This document shows, one piece after another, positions 7,720-15,125 of a stretch of 33,797 nt of DNA (position 1 is its first letter; every line of letters starts with the position of its first letter). The translations under genes were made by a program, and so were the position numbers. The DNA lies in assembly GCA_005879655.1 (NCBI GenBank), contig VBJK01000172.1:1-33797 (forward strand), given 5' to 3'. Origin of the DNA: Chloroflexota bacterium (GTDB lineage: Bacteria; Chloroflexota; Ktedonobacteria; Ktedonobacterales; Ktedonobacteraceae). The notes under the pieces were generated by a model. That model did no database searches and had not been told where the DNA came from. It was given only the letters and a program-made list of their open reading frames with translations.

Positions 7720-8001
7720 ATGAACATTCGTATTCGTTATTTTGCATCCCTGCGGGAAATTAGCGGTCGTAGCGATGAGGTCCTGACCGTCCCAGCGGGA
7801 ACCACTGTCAGCGCAGGACGAGCACTTGTGCTTGAGCGCTATCCACATCTGAAATCAATCATCGAGCGCTGCGTGTATGCAGTAAATCGCAGTTACATGT
7901 CAGCTGAGACAGTACTGTGTGATGGTGATGAACTGGTATTTATTCCTCCAATGGGTGGAGGAAATCTCGTAGCAGGGGAGGGGGCACCATGGAGCCACTG
8001 A
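7720..8001 (+). CDS. moaD: MoaD-like molybdopterin synthase small subunit with C-terminal tail
   Basis: This 93-residue ubiquitin-fold protein is the sulfur carrier of molybdopterin synthase. The start MNIRIRYFASLREISGRSDE is the normal MoaD start, although the frame opens further upstream. Near the end LVFIPPMGGG corresponds to the usual C-terminal PPVxGG, but 12 more residues follow (NLVAGEGAPWSH). In MoaD the final Gly must be free for adenylation and thiocarboxylation, so this tail would have to be removed, or the sequence has a frameshift. The 3' end overlaps moaE by 13 nt and the pair is co-transcribed. Confidence 0.85.
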   Translation: MNIRIRYFASLREISGRSDEVLTVPAGTTVSAGRALVLERYPHLKSIIERCVYAVNRSYMSAETVLCDGDELVFIPPMGGGNLVAGEGAPWSH

Positions 8002-8402
8002 TACAGCTTACCCACACACCGCTTGATCGTGATGCGCTGGTAGCAGCCGTCAGCCATCCCAGCGTAGGCGGTATCGTTGTATTTGAAGGGGTCGTACGCG
8101 ATCATGCGCGTGGCAAGCGGGTACGCTACCTTGAGTATGATGTCTACGAAGAGATGGCGCAACAGCAGATTCGTACCATCATTGCTGAGGCACAACAGCG
8201 TTGGGGTGTTGAACGTGTCGCAGTAGCGCACCGCTTTGGTCGCCTAGAAATTGGCGAGACCGCTGTCATCATCGTCGTTGCCAGTCCCCACCGTGCCGAG
8301 GCATTTGATGCTTGCCGCTACATTATCGATACCTTGAAGGCAACCGTGCCCATCTGGAAAAAAGAAGTTGCCACCGATGGCGAAGAATGGGTTGAAGGGT
8401 GA
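7989..8402 (+). CDS. moaE: Molybdopterin synthase large subunit MoaE
   Basis: This 137-residue protein forms the catalytic subunit with MoaD and turns precursor Z into molybdopterin. Seen: GGIVVFEGVVRDHARGKRV near the N-terminus (the usual GAxxxFxGxVR region), VAHRFGRLEIGE, then ASPHRAEAFDACRYIIDTLK and the hallmark PIWKKE with its active-site lysines. Length is slightly short but complete. It overlaps moaD, so the two are translationally coupled. The coxL-type molybdoenzyme at the window's left edge is a natural client. Confidence 0.95.
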   Translation: MEPLIQLTHTPLDRDALVAAVSHPSVGGIVVFEGVVRDHARGKRVRYLEYDVYEEMAQQQIRTIIAEAQQRWGVERVAVAHRFGRLEIGETAVIIVVASPHRAEAFDACRYIIDTLKATVPIWKKEVATDGEEWVEG

Positions 8403-8497
8403 CATGTGGGTCCCATAGAAGCTGAATGGCAATGTGCTGGCAAGCTGGGAGGGACAGGTCAATGTTCCTGCTTAGCTCGCTTAGAGGGACTTTTTTG

Positions 8498-8546
8498 TGA
8501 TATAGTACGTAATAAAAATACATAGGTGTTCCAATTGGGGGACACC
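8498..8546 (+). promoter_or_regulatory. Extended -10 and leader hairpin before the MNT-HEPN gene
   Basis: TGATATAGT at 8498-8506 is an extended -10 with no clear -35. Downstream, GGTGTTCC (8525-8532) pairs with GGGACACC (8539-8546) around a 6-nt loop. A second weak hairpin lies at about 8564-8580, just before GGAGGG and the start codon. No known riboswitch was recognised. Confidence 0.3.
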
Positions 8547-8599
8547 GTTATAGATGCCAGCAACCTTGGATAGGTCCAGGTTCTTTGCGGAGGGCGTTG

Positions 8600-9436
8600 A
8601 TGAACCTTTTTGAAAAGCAATCTCGTCTCAACCAACTATTCGTACAAAATCCCGTCAACGCTGCTTACCTCGCTGGTTCTCTCTCCAATCGCACTACGTT
8701 TGGTCACATTACCAACGTTGATATAGCCATCCTGTTGATGAACCAGATCAGGTCGGACCAGTTTCTTGACTACCAACTCTACTTTTTCAGTGAACTGGCA
8801 AAACGACTGGAATCCGAGAACATTGATGTGGTCATTCTCAACCAAGCTTCGCTTCTGCTCAAACTCCAGGTGATCAAATACGGGCAGATCCTCTTCAGCC
8901 GCGATGAGAAGCAGCGTGTCTCATTTGAAACAAAGGCGGTTATGGATTATCTGGACTTCAAAAAGTTCGATGAGATCCAGAATCAGGCGTTGAGTCGTCG
9001 TCTGCATGGACAAATGTTACCTATAGATAAAGAGCTGGTACAACAGCATCTCAAGCAGCTACGCGATACGATACGCATCTTGCGAGACCTGGGACAGACA
9101 CGTCGCGAAGAATTCATCTCTGATTATCGCATTTATGGCCTTGCAGAACGTTACTTACAGTTAGCGATAGAGGCTTGCTTGCATCTCTGTAGCATCTTGG
9201 TTGCTGCATTTGGACTCAAGAGGCCAGAGGGCTATCACGAACTGTTAAGCATCGTAGCAACTCAACAGATCATACCGCGTGTGCTGGCCTATCGGTTAGA
9301 AATATTCACCAATCTGCGCGACACTCTGGTACATGATCCCAGTACCCTCGATCATGAACTGCTGTATGATCATATTCAACAGCGACTGGGCGATTTGGAA
9401 GAGTTCGCAGAGATTATAGAACAAAAACATGGATAA
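8600..9436 (+). CDS. Single-chain MNT nucleotidyltransferase-HEPN protein (MntA/HepT-like fusion)
   Basis: This 278-residue protein starts at ATG 8600, with GGAGGG 5 nt upstream. Residues about 10-115 resemble minimal nucleotidyltransferases: GS at 26-27, then NVDIAILL (39-46) where the family has D-x-D, and ENIDVVILNQAS with the third acidic residue (D76). Residues about 140-275 are an all-helical HEPN/HepT (DUF86) domain with the RNase motif R240-x4-H245 (RDTLVH). In HepT-MntA pairs the antitoxin AMPylates the Tyr of RxxxxHxY. Here Asn replaces the first metal Asp, and Pro247 stands at the Tyr position. These two domains are usually separate genes. It could be a toxin-antitoxin relic, a self-contained RNase or a repurposed regulator. 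Monocistronic. Confidence 0.75.
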   Translation: MNLFEKQSRLNQLFVQNPVNAAYLAGSLSNRTTFGHITNVDIAILLMNQIRSDQFLDYQLYFFSELAKRLESENIDVVILNQASLLLKLQVIKYGQILFSRDEKQRVSFETKAVMDYLDFKKFDEIQNQALSRRLHGQMLPIDKELVQQHLKQLRDTIRILRDLGQTRREEFISDYRIYGLAERYLQLAIEACLHLCSILVAAFGLKRPEGYHELLSIVATQQIIPRVLAYRLEIFTNLRDTLVHDPSTLDHELLYDHIQQRLGDLEEFAEIIEQKHG

Positions 9437-9504
9437 GAAGAGTGATTGAAAGCATGAGGTACAGGCACCTACCTGCCTGTACCTCATGCTTTCGATCACT
9501 CTTC
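9437..9504. terminator. 31-bp hairpin, bidirectional terminator
   Basis: Arms 9437-9467 and 9474-9504 pair over 31 bp with a single G-U pair around a 6-nt loop (CCTACC). It lies between two convergent genes and reaches into the last codons of the TPR gene on the minus strand. No long T tract follows, so a stabilising or double-strand-processing role is also possible. Confidence 0.7.
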
Positions 9505-10938
9505 GCTAGCGCTTTTCAAAGTGTTGACCTGACCAAGAGCTACCTGAGCTTCCTCGTGGCGTCCTGTCTCTTCGTAGATCTGGGCCAATATCTCATAGGC
9601 TGCAATGAGCGTAGGGTCCATAGCGATAGCCTGCTGCACATATTCAAGTCCTTCTTCATAGCGCTTGACCTTGCACAGTATAGCAGCGAGATCGCTATAG
9701 TATTCGCCATTCAGTGGGTCAGTATCAATGGCGTTTTGATAATTTTCAATAGCGTCGTCAAAACGCCCTAGAGCCTCGTAAGCAATAGCGAGCTGGTAAT
9801 AACCCTCCGGGTCATCCTCAAAGCGTCCTAGTAACGTTTTAGAGGCATCTATGGCATCGTTAGAGCGTCCTAGAGAATTGTAGGTATCAGCTAAGCCAGC
9901 ATACGCGGCAGCGATATCGTCATCCTGTAAGAGACTCTCGCCCCGTTCAATTAATCCCTGGTAGACCGTCAGTGCTTCGTCATAGCGTTCGGCCTCAAGA
10001 TAAGCTTCAGCTAGACTAAAGCGAGACGTAATACGCATAGGATCAAGCTGAACAGAATGAGCATAAGCATCGATAGCTGCCTCGCTATCCCCTTGCAGAG
10101 AGCGCCAGGTGCCGAGGTGTTCCCATGCCTCAGCGTCTTGCGGATCGATCTCCACAATCTGCGCGTAGATATCCGCAGCCTGATCACGCTCTCCCATTTG
10201 TTCATAGACAACCGCTAACATATCATAAGCAGAACGCCCCTCTGGATTGAGCATGCGCATCTGATTAGTGAGCGAGAGAGCATCATCATAACGACGCATA
10301 TCGAGGTATATGCTGGCCAGCTCAGCATAGCGTGTAGGGTCAGCTGGATCAGCATCCACCCGTTTTTCCTGCTCCATCAAGCGACGCCACTGATCATTCA
10401 CACGTTCACGAACATCTAGTAAATTATCGGCGGCGGCATGATTGTCATGGTTCAGGATAAGCGCTTGGCGATATGCCTGAATGGCATCCTGAAACAGATT
10501 TTGAGCACGATAAGCATCACCAACGTTCAGGTAAAGCTCATCATTCTCCGGTTCCAGCTCTAGTGCCTGCTGGAAGGTCTCAAGAGATTCTTCATACAGC
10601 CCCAGCTCGCCGTACAGGTTCCCAAGGTTAATGTATGCATCAATCAATTGAGGATCAAGGTCAATAGCGCGGCGATACCCGGCGACAGCCAGCTCTGTCT
10701 CCCCCAGGTACTGTTGCGCCAGGGCCAGATTATAGCGAGCACGCGCATCATTGGGATTAATAGCCACAGCCTGCTCAAAAGCGTCGGCGGCAGCCTCATA
10801 ATCGCCACGTTGCGCGGCAGCATTCCCCTTATCTGTCCAGGCTTGTTCGTCCTGCGCGTGCAGTTCTTCACGGCGTACAAAATGTACAGGGAATGTACTC
10901 TTATTGTCTGAGTTTTGTCTATCTTGCAGATTATCCAT
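9496..10938 (-). CDS. Tetratricopeptide (TPR) repeat protein
   Basis: This 480-residue protein is almost entirely TPR units of about 34 residues, running from about residue 35 to the end. Typical signatures are GNAAAQRGDYEAAADAFEQA, then NLALAQQYLGETELAVAGY, and repeated P-N/D-D-A-x-A-x-x-N-L capping. There is no signal peptide or membrane segment, so it should be a cytoplasmic scaffold for protein-protein contacts. ATG 10938 (MDNLQDRQ) has GGAG 8 nt ahead and is preferred to the in-frame GTG at 10950. The partner is unknown. The gene stands alone, convergent with the MNT-HEPN gene. Confidence 0.9.
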   Translation of the reverse strand: MDNLQDRQNSDNKSTFPVHFVRREELHAQDEQAWTDKGNAAAQRGDYEAAADAFEQAVAINPNDARARYNLALAQQYLGETELAVAGYRRAIDLDPQLIDAYINLGNLYGELGLYEESLETFQQALELEPENDELYLNVGDAYRAQNLFQDAIQAYRQALILNHDNHAAADNLLDVRERVNDQWRRLMEQEKRVDADPADPTRYAELASIYLDMRRYDDALSLTNQMRMLNPEGRSAYDMLAVVYEQMGERDQAADIYAQIVEIDPQDAEAWEHLGTWRSLQGDSEAAIDAYAHSVQLDPMRITSRFSLAEAYLEAERYDEALTVYQGLIERGESLLQDDDIAAAYAGLADTYNSLGRSNDAIDASKTLLGRFEDDPEGYYQLAIAYEALGRFDDAIENYQNAIDTDPLNGEYYSDLAAILCKVKRYEEGLEYVQQAIAMDPTLIAAYEILAQIYEETGRHEEAQVALGQVNTLKSASEE

Positions 10939-11094
10939 CGGCGACTCCACATATTTTCTCTACGGTATACAACACTGACGACCAAAGTGCGCGACAAGTT
11001 CTTGCGTAGTATAACACGCCCTCACCAGCTATTCCTAGCGCAAAATAGTAGCAAGAACCCGCCGCACAACAGCAATAGGCCGTAAGAGTGGACC

Positions 11095-11838
11095 CTATTT
11101 CATAACACGCAAGGTCAGACGGAACTCAAAGCGAGAACTGGGGTAGAAAGCCTCCGTGTATTCAATCGGTGCCCCAGTATCGTCAAACGCAATACAACTC
11201 AAACGCATGCCAGGTTCACTGGGATCGATGCGCAGTAGCTCTGCTTCACGCTCAGTGGGCTTGTCGCCTTTGAATGAGTGCTCGGCAATCGAGGGGACAA
11301 GACCTTCAGTGGCCATGAGTTGGTAGAGTGAGCCATCTCCAGCCTCCCTGGCACGCTGATAGAGACTCATGGCACGTGGATAGGGCAGGTAGTTGACCTC
11401 ATAAGCGATTGGCTCGTCATTACCTGTACGTAAACGTTCAAGTCGGACGACCTGTTCTTCATCTGTCAGGCGCAACTGTTCACGGACGACCTGAGAGCCA
11501 CGAACTAATTCGCTAACAAATAACATCCCACCCGGCTTCAAGCCCCGACGTTTCAGTTCGTCAGTGAAGCTGGAAAGTTCGCTGACCGTGTGCTGCTGTA
11601 CGCGAGGTTCGCAGACAAAAGTACCACGGCCATGTTGACGATATAAAAGACCTTCGTGCACAAGTTCGGTCAGTGCTTGACGAACGGTGGCACGGCTGAC
11701 ATGATACTGAGCAACGAGTTCCGGCTCAGACGGAATGGCGGTATGCGGAGCAAGATGTCCCGCATGGATCTGCTGCTTTAGTACTTCTTTGAGTTGGTAG
11801 TAAAGCGGCAATGGGTTTGAACGCTCTAGCGTTGGCAT
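11095..11838 (-). CDS. GntR-family (HutC/UTRA) transcriptional regulator
   Basis: This 247-residue regulator has an N-terminal winged helix (about residues 10-75): PLYYQLKEVLKQQIHAG, IPSEPELVAQYHVSRATVRQ with the recognition helix, and the wing GRGTF. A UTRA effector-binding domain follows (residues about 95-245), starting FTDELKRRGLKPG and including YEVNYLPYPRA. The ligand would be a sugar, amino acid or similar small molecule. No metabolic operon adjoins it, so the target is unknown. It could act in trans on the sugar importer at 1549-5864, which is only inference. AAGGGG lies 8 nt before the ATG. Confidence 0.92.
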   Translation of the reverse strand: MPTLERSNPLPLYYQLKEVLKQQIHAGHLAPHTAIPSEPELVAQYHVSRATVRQALTELVHEGLLYRQHGRGTFVCEPRVQQHTVSELSSFTDELKRRGLKPGGMLFVSELVRGSQVVREQLRLTDEEQVVRLERLRTGNDEPIAYEVNYLPYPRAMSLYQRAREAGDGSLYQLMATEGLVPSIAEHSFKGDKPTEREAELLRIDPSEPGMRLSCIAFDDTGAPIEYTEAFYPSSRFEFRLTLRVMK

Positions 11839-11952
11839 ATACGGTTCCCCTTATGTCCATACAACGAGATTTAAGAAGATGGTATGAATAGTAGTATGGG
11901 AAGAATATATCACAAAAAGGCGAGGTAGTCGAGTAGTTATAAACATAAATTT

Positions 11953-11983
11953 GTGACCTGGTGCAAAAAAAGTCCCAGGTCAC
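11953..11983 (-). terminator. Terminator-like hairpin after thioredoxin gene
   Basis: GTGACCTGG (11953-11961) and CCAGGTCAC (11975-11983) form a perfect 9-bp stem 18 nt after the thioredoxin stop on the minus strand, followed by AAATTTATGTTT. The remaining gap to the GntR gene holds nothing else recognised. Confidence 0.5.
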
Positions 11984-12001
11984 TGAGCACTTTCGTGTGT
12001 T

Positions 12002-12355
12002 TTAGGCGACTGGAATGCCATTCTCCTCTAACACACGATCGATCTCCCCTTTCAAAATGGCAGGCGGCGGACCAACAAGACGGCCAATAACGCGCCCATC
12101 TTTGAAGATCATGAGCGTGGGAATACCCCGGACGCCGAACTGACTGGGGGTATTGCCATGTGCATCGACATCCATTTTGGCAAAACTCAAGCGCCCCTTA
12201 TATTCCTCACTCAAGCTTTCAAATATCGGAGCCATTGCCCGACAAGGGCCACACCAACTAGCCCAAAAGTCCACTATCACTGGTTGGTCAGCCTTGAGCA
12301 CCTTTGCCTCAAAGTCCTGGTCGCCAACGTAGAACAAGTTTGTATGTTCACTCAT
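12002..12355 (-). CDS. trxA: Thioredoxin
   Basis: This 117-residue cytoplasmic dithiol-disulfide reductase carries the active site [13 protein letters not shown], preceded by PVIVDFW, and the conserved cis-proline loop [13 protein letters not shown]. Length is right for a single thioredoxin domain. The frame opens 36 nt earlier (ATGs at 12391 and 12385), adding [12 protein letters not shown], but those starts lack a ribosome site. The MSEHTN start has GTGAG about 10 nt ahead, which is still weak. A terminator-like hairpin sits on each side, so the gene is probably expressed alone. Confidence 0.93.
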   Translation of the reverse strand: MSEHTNLFYVGDQDFEAKVLKADQPVIVDFWASWCGPCRAMAPIFESLSEEYKGRLSFAKMDVDAHGNTPSQFGVRGIPTLMIFKDGRVIGRLVGPPPAILKGEIDRVLEENGIPVA

Positions 12356-12440
12356 AATATATGACTCACTTTCTGAAACAGACATCTGCATCTGTTTTCT
12401 AGAATTAGAATGTGCCTTACATATCTATGTACAGAAAAGA

Positions 12441-12473
12441 ACAAAACCGAGGGAGTTTCTATTCCGGTTTTGT
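12441..12473 (-). terminator. Intrinsic terminator after the Bax-inhibitor-like gene
   Basis: ACAAAACCG (12441-12449) and CGGTTTTGT (12465-12473) form a 9-bp stem. On the minus strand it lies after the 12517 stop and is followed by TCTTTTCT. It separates this gene from thioredoxin. Confidence 0.55.
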
Positions 12474-12516
12474 CCTATCCTCAACATATGTGTGTCGCAA
12501 TGCTATCAGCAAGCTA

Positions 12517-13179
12517 CTAGCGACGGTTACTATTGCCAGAAAGGATTGACAGTAGCTCTAGAATGTACAGGAAGAGATTGAGCACTGTGATGAAGATTGA
12601 AACGGTCAAGCCGATAGCGTTCGGCATAGTATCGGCCATATACTTTGCGCGCTGGATATAGTATAACATGTAACCAGAGAAAATAGCTACACCCACGAGC
12701 GCAACAATCAATGCAAAGATTGGGCTGTGAAAAAAGATTTGGATCAAGCCTGCAACAATCAAGAGCAGTAAGCCAAAGAACAGGTAATCGCCTAAGCGAG
12801 AGAAATCTCGCTTGGTTGTCCAGGCATAAATACCTAAACCTAATGATGTCAATGCCGTCATTAAGAACGCCTGCAAGAGGATAGACCCACTAGCATATAA
12901 GTAGTAGCCGAGCAACGGAGCAAGCGAGAGTCCCTCTAGAAACGTAAAGAGATAGAGCAAGAACAGATTGATGCCAGGGCGCTGGATCAGAAAATTCAGC
13001 GCAATCAGCACGACCAACCCAGCGATAGCAGCAACCAATGATGCTCCATAGCCAAGGCCAACAGTGATACCAAAGAAAGAACCCACTGATGCAAAGATGA
13101 ACGAAAATGCGAGCAGGCCCATGACCTTACTCATCAAAGAGCCAAACCTGGCATTCCCACCATTTCTTGGATTATACAT
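12517..13179 (-). CDS. Bax inhibitor-1/YccA-family membrane protein
   Basis: This 220-residue protein has seven predicted membrane helices in the BI-1/LFG (TMBIM) pattern, a family of proposed pH-sensitive calcium leak channels and stress modulators. Seen: FLLYLFTFLEGLSLAPLLG, the family's conserved FTxxEGxxL segment, and a last helix VSIFITVLNLFLYILELLS. ATG 13179 (MYNPRNGGNARF) is chosen because GAGGT lies 5 nt upstream. The frame extends 30 codons further back but that part is basic and unlike the family. It ends with a short polar tail. Confidence 0.88.
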   Translation of the reverse strand: MYNPRNGGNARFGSLMSKVMGLLAFSFIFASVGSFFGITVGLGYGASLVAAIAGLVVLIALNFLIQRPGINLFLLYLFTFLEGLSLAPLLGYYLYASGSILLQAFLMTALTSLGLGIYAWTTKRDFSRLGDYLFFGLLLLIVAGLIQIFFHSPIFALIVALVGVAIFSGYMLYYIQRAKYMADTMPNAIGLTVSIFITVLNLFLYILELLSILSGNSNRR

Positions 13180-13323
13180 AGCGAACCTCGCGCTGAAAAA
13201 CTTCTTCCTGATGGTGAATGAAACCACAATGCTCGTGAAAAGTCCCCTCTTGTGAGCAGTGACTTTCACTCTTAAGGATATACGAAATGAGACAGATGTC
13301 GGTTGTACTAGCGGCCACTTAGC

Positions 13324-13542
13324 CTATGCTTGACTCTGCCATTGTTTTTGTTGCCCTGTTGGTAGTTCCAGGGGTACATCAGCATCAGGAAGAGACTTAG
13401 CAATTTCCGCAACGTTTGTGATACTACAAGGCCGGTGATTATTGGTAGAGTGCCAATAGAAAGGGCTGCCAGCAGGCTTATGCATAGGGCTACCGCAGCG
13501 AGGACAATAAAAGGGAACAGGGGCATCCTGGCCCTTGGTCAT
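13324..13542 (-). CDS. Small zinc-ribbon-like protein
   Basis: This 72-residue protein is hypothetical. It starts MTKGQDAPVPFYCPRCGSPM, with a CxxC knuckle typical of zinc ribbons. A later HSTNNHRPC could supply His/Cys ligands, but a full second CxxC is missing, so zinc binding is not certain. AAAGGAG lies 7 nt before the ATG, which favours this frame over the overlapping one (13308-13526). It sits between the Bax-inhibitor-like gene and another Cys-containing protein. Confidence 0.6.
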   Translation of the reverse strand: MTKGQDAPVPFYCPRCGSPMHKPAGSPFYWHSTNNHRPCSITNVAEIAKSLPDADVPLELPTGQQKQWQSQA

Positions 13543-13615
13543 AGCGGAATCTCCTTTACTAAACAGTAAAGCTAAGCAACACTACGCGCTATTCTCTCAT
13601 CCTCACAAGCAACAG

Positions 13616-14323
13616 TTACATAACACTCCATACGCCACAGATCTCACAGAACGCGATCCCAACTTCCCCAAAACTCTTACTGCGGGTATTCCAATAGTCG
13701 TAGGCTATAGCGAGTGAGCCACAACTCCAGCAACGTGCACGACCACCAGCCTTACTTTCATGAGCCAATTTGTGCAAGAGAGCGCTACGCGCCTCTTCAG
13801 AGCCGGTATAGCTTGGGTTGTATGCCAGATGCAACAGATTACCTAACGGCAAGGAAATCTCATGTGTTGGTGGCATGTGCGCCATACTCGGTACGACAGA
13901 AGTACTAGCTGATGGCACGACTGCGGCAGGCGGCATTGGCGACTGCACAGGGCGGCGGAACGAAGTACGTCTGGTTGGTGTGGGTGGTGCAGGTGATGTT
14001 TCGGCGGGTAGCGCTGGATGCGTATACTCCTGTCGCTCTGCATGTTCCCCATTTGTCGTAACGGAAGACAAGGACAAATTAACGTAGGGTGTATTTTCAG
14101 CCAAGGCAGGCTCCGTTGGTGCCGTCGATGTTGCTGGAGCAGGACTCTCCACTTCAGCAGGCGTTTCTGTCGCCTGGACAGCAGACTGGGCCAGCTCGGA
14201 AGCTTGAGCGACCGCTTGCTCGCTAGCTGGAGCCTCTGAGAGATTTTCTGATTGAGCAGCGAGATGATTATTATTTTCTGGCTGATCGGGTGGATTAGCT
14301 CGCTTACGTCGAGTTACTGGCAT
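13616..14323 (-). CDS. Hypothetical protein with Pro/Ala-rich region and C-terminal CxxC-CxxC domain
   Basis: This is a 235-residue protein of unknown function. Residues 1-150 are low-complexity (Ala, Glu, Pro, Thr; basic start MPVTRRKRANPP) and probably disordered. Residues about 155-235 look folded: HEISLPLGNLLHLAYNPSYT, then CWSCG and about 20 residues later CEICG, which would make a four-Cys zinc site. No membrane helix or signal peptide was seen. GGAG lies 8 nt before the ATG. The end CGVWSVM suggests a tight C-terminal domain. It could be a nucleic-acid or protein adaptor. Confidence 0.7.
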   Translation of the reverse strand: MPVTRRKRANPPDQPENNNHLAAQSENLSEAPASEQAVAQASELAQSAVQATETPAEVESPAPATSTAPTEPALAENTPYVNLSLSSVTTNGEHAERQEYTHPALPAETSPAPPTPTRRTSFRRPVQSPMPPAAVVPSASTSVVPSMAHMPPTHEISLPLGNLLHLAYNPSYTGSEEARSALLHKLAHESKAGGRARCWSCGSLAIAYDYWNTRSKSFGEVGIAFCEICGVWSVM

Positions 14324-14552
14324 GAAGTTTGCTCCATAAAGAAGTAATAGTGAGTGTGCGTACAGGATAAAGGTAGCACACGTATTATATCACAATCTAT
14401 CCCAAGAAGAAAAAGCACCGCGCAACATGTGAGGCAAGCAGACACCCTTTGCGAAAGATGTTGCTCGCCCCATAGTTGCATCACATACCCAAAAAAGGTA
14501 TCGCGTATTACCGACCTGTCACCACTAGCCAACTACATAGAAGAGCTAGCTC

Positions 14553-14813
14553 TTATCTTCTATAACGATCTGCGTTGATCTGAATAAAGTGTTTCCACTC
14601 TTCGGGAACAGCGGACTCTTCAAAAATGGCTGTCACAGGACAGGCTGGTTCGCAAGCGCCGCAGTCGATGCATTCATCAGGATTGATAAAAAGCTGCTGA
14701 GTTTCATCAAATCCATCTTCGCCAGGGGAAGGATGAATGCAATCAACGGGGCAGACATCTACACAAGAAGCATCCTTCACGCCAATGCATGGCTGGGTTA
14801 TAACATAGGTCAT
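14553..14813 (-). CDS. fdxA: 7Fe ferredoxin (3Fe-4S plus 4Fe-4S)
   Basis: This 86-residue soluble electron carrier starts MTYVITQPCIGVKDASCVDV. The first cluster site is C-x7-C-x3-CP, the 7Fe type where a [3Fe-4S] cluster binds. The second is CIDCGACEPACP for a [4Fe-4S] cluster. Length is short compared with the about 105 residues of mycobacterial FdxA but normal for compact forms. The redox partner is unknown. The nearby thioredoxin and the Mo-enzyme are not clearly linked. AGGA lies about 10 nt before the ATG, a weak ribosome site. Confidence 0.92.
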   Translation of the reverse strand: MTYVITQPCIGVKDASCVDVCPVDCIHPSPGEDGFDETQQLFINPDECIDCGACEPACPVTAIFEESAVPEEWKHFIQINADRYRR

Positions 14814-15125
14814 GATTTAGATATCCTGCCTTTCAAAATGTGTTCATAAAACGCGTTTTTTGCGGTGGAAATATCCGCTGCACCCCAAAGAAAACAATTC
14901 TTCTCTGGAATACTCTATTGTGGTGGCCCAAGCCGAACAAATCATGCCAGCGTAGGCCGATCCTCTCTGCAAATGGGCTTTCCGTCGATAGGATAACAAT
15001 GGCTTCCTGGCACGCCTGGTAGAAATTAGCTCTATTACGACTAAGTTCTGGTTTGGCAAGTCTCAGTATAGAGGCTAAAGCAGGCAATGTCAATCGCCTG
15101 CGTACAGGATAAGTCACAATCTACA
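14814..15125. other. Gap with one doubtful minus-strand reading frame
   Basis: No recognised gene. A minus-strand frame at 14833-15117 opens with GTG and reads MTYPVRRRLTLPALASILRL then further helix-like text, before turning into unlikely sequence after about residue 62. There is no ribosome site and no known family, so a decayed gene or chance frame is most likely. Confidence 0.3.

Noticed and set aside
13308..13526. Alternative small membrane protein frame on the minus strand
   Set aside because: The overlapping frame starting at 13542 has a strong AAAGGAG and a zinc-knuckle motif, so this one is most likely a shadow.
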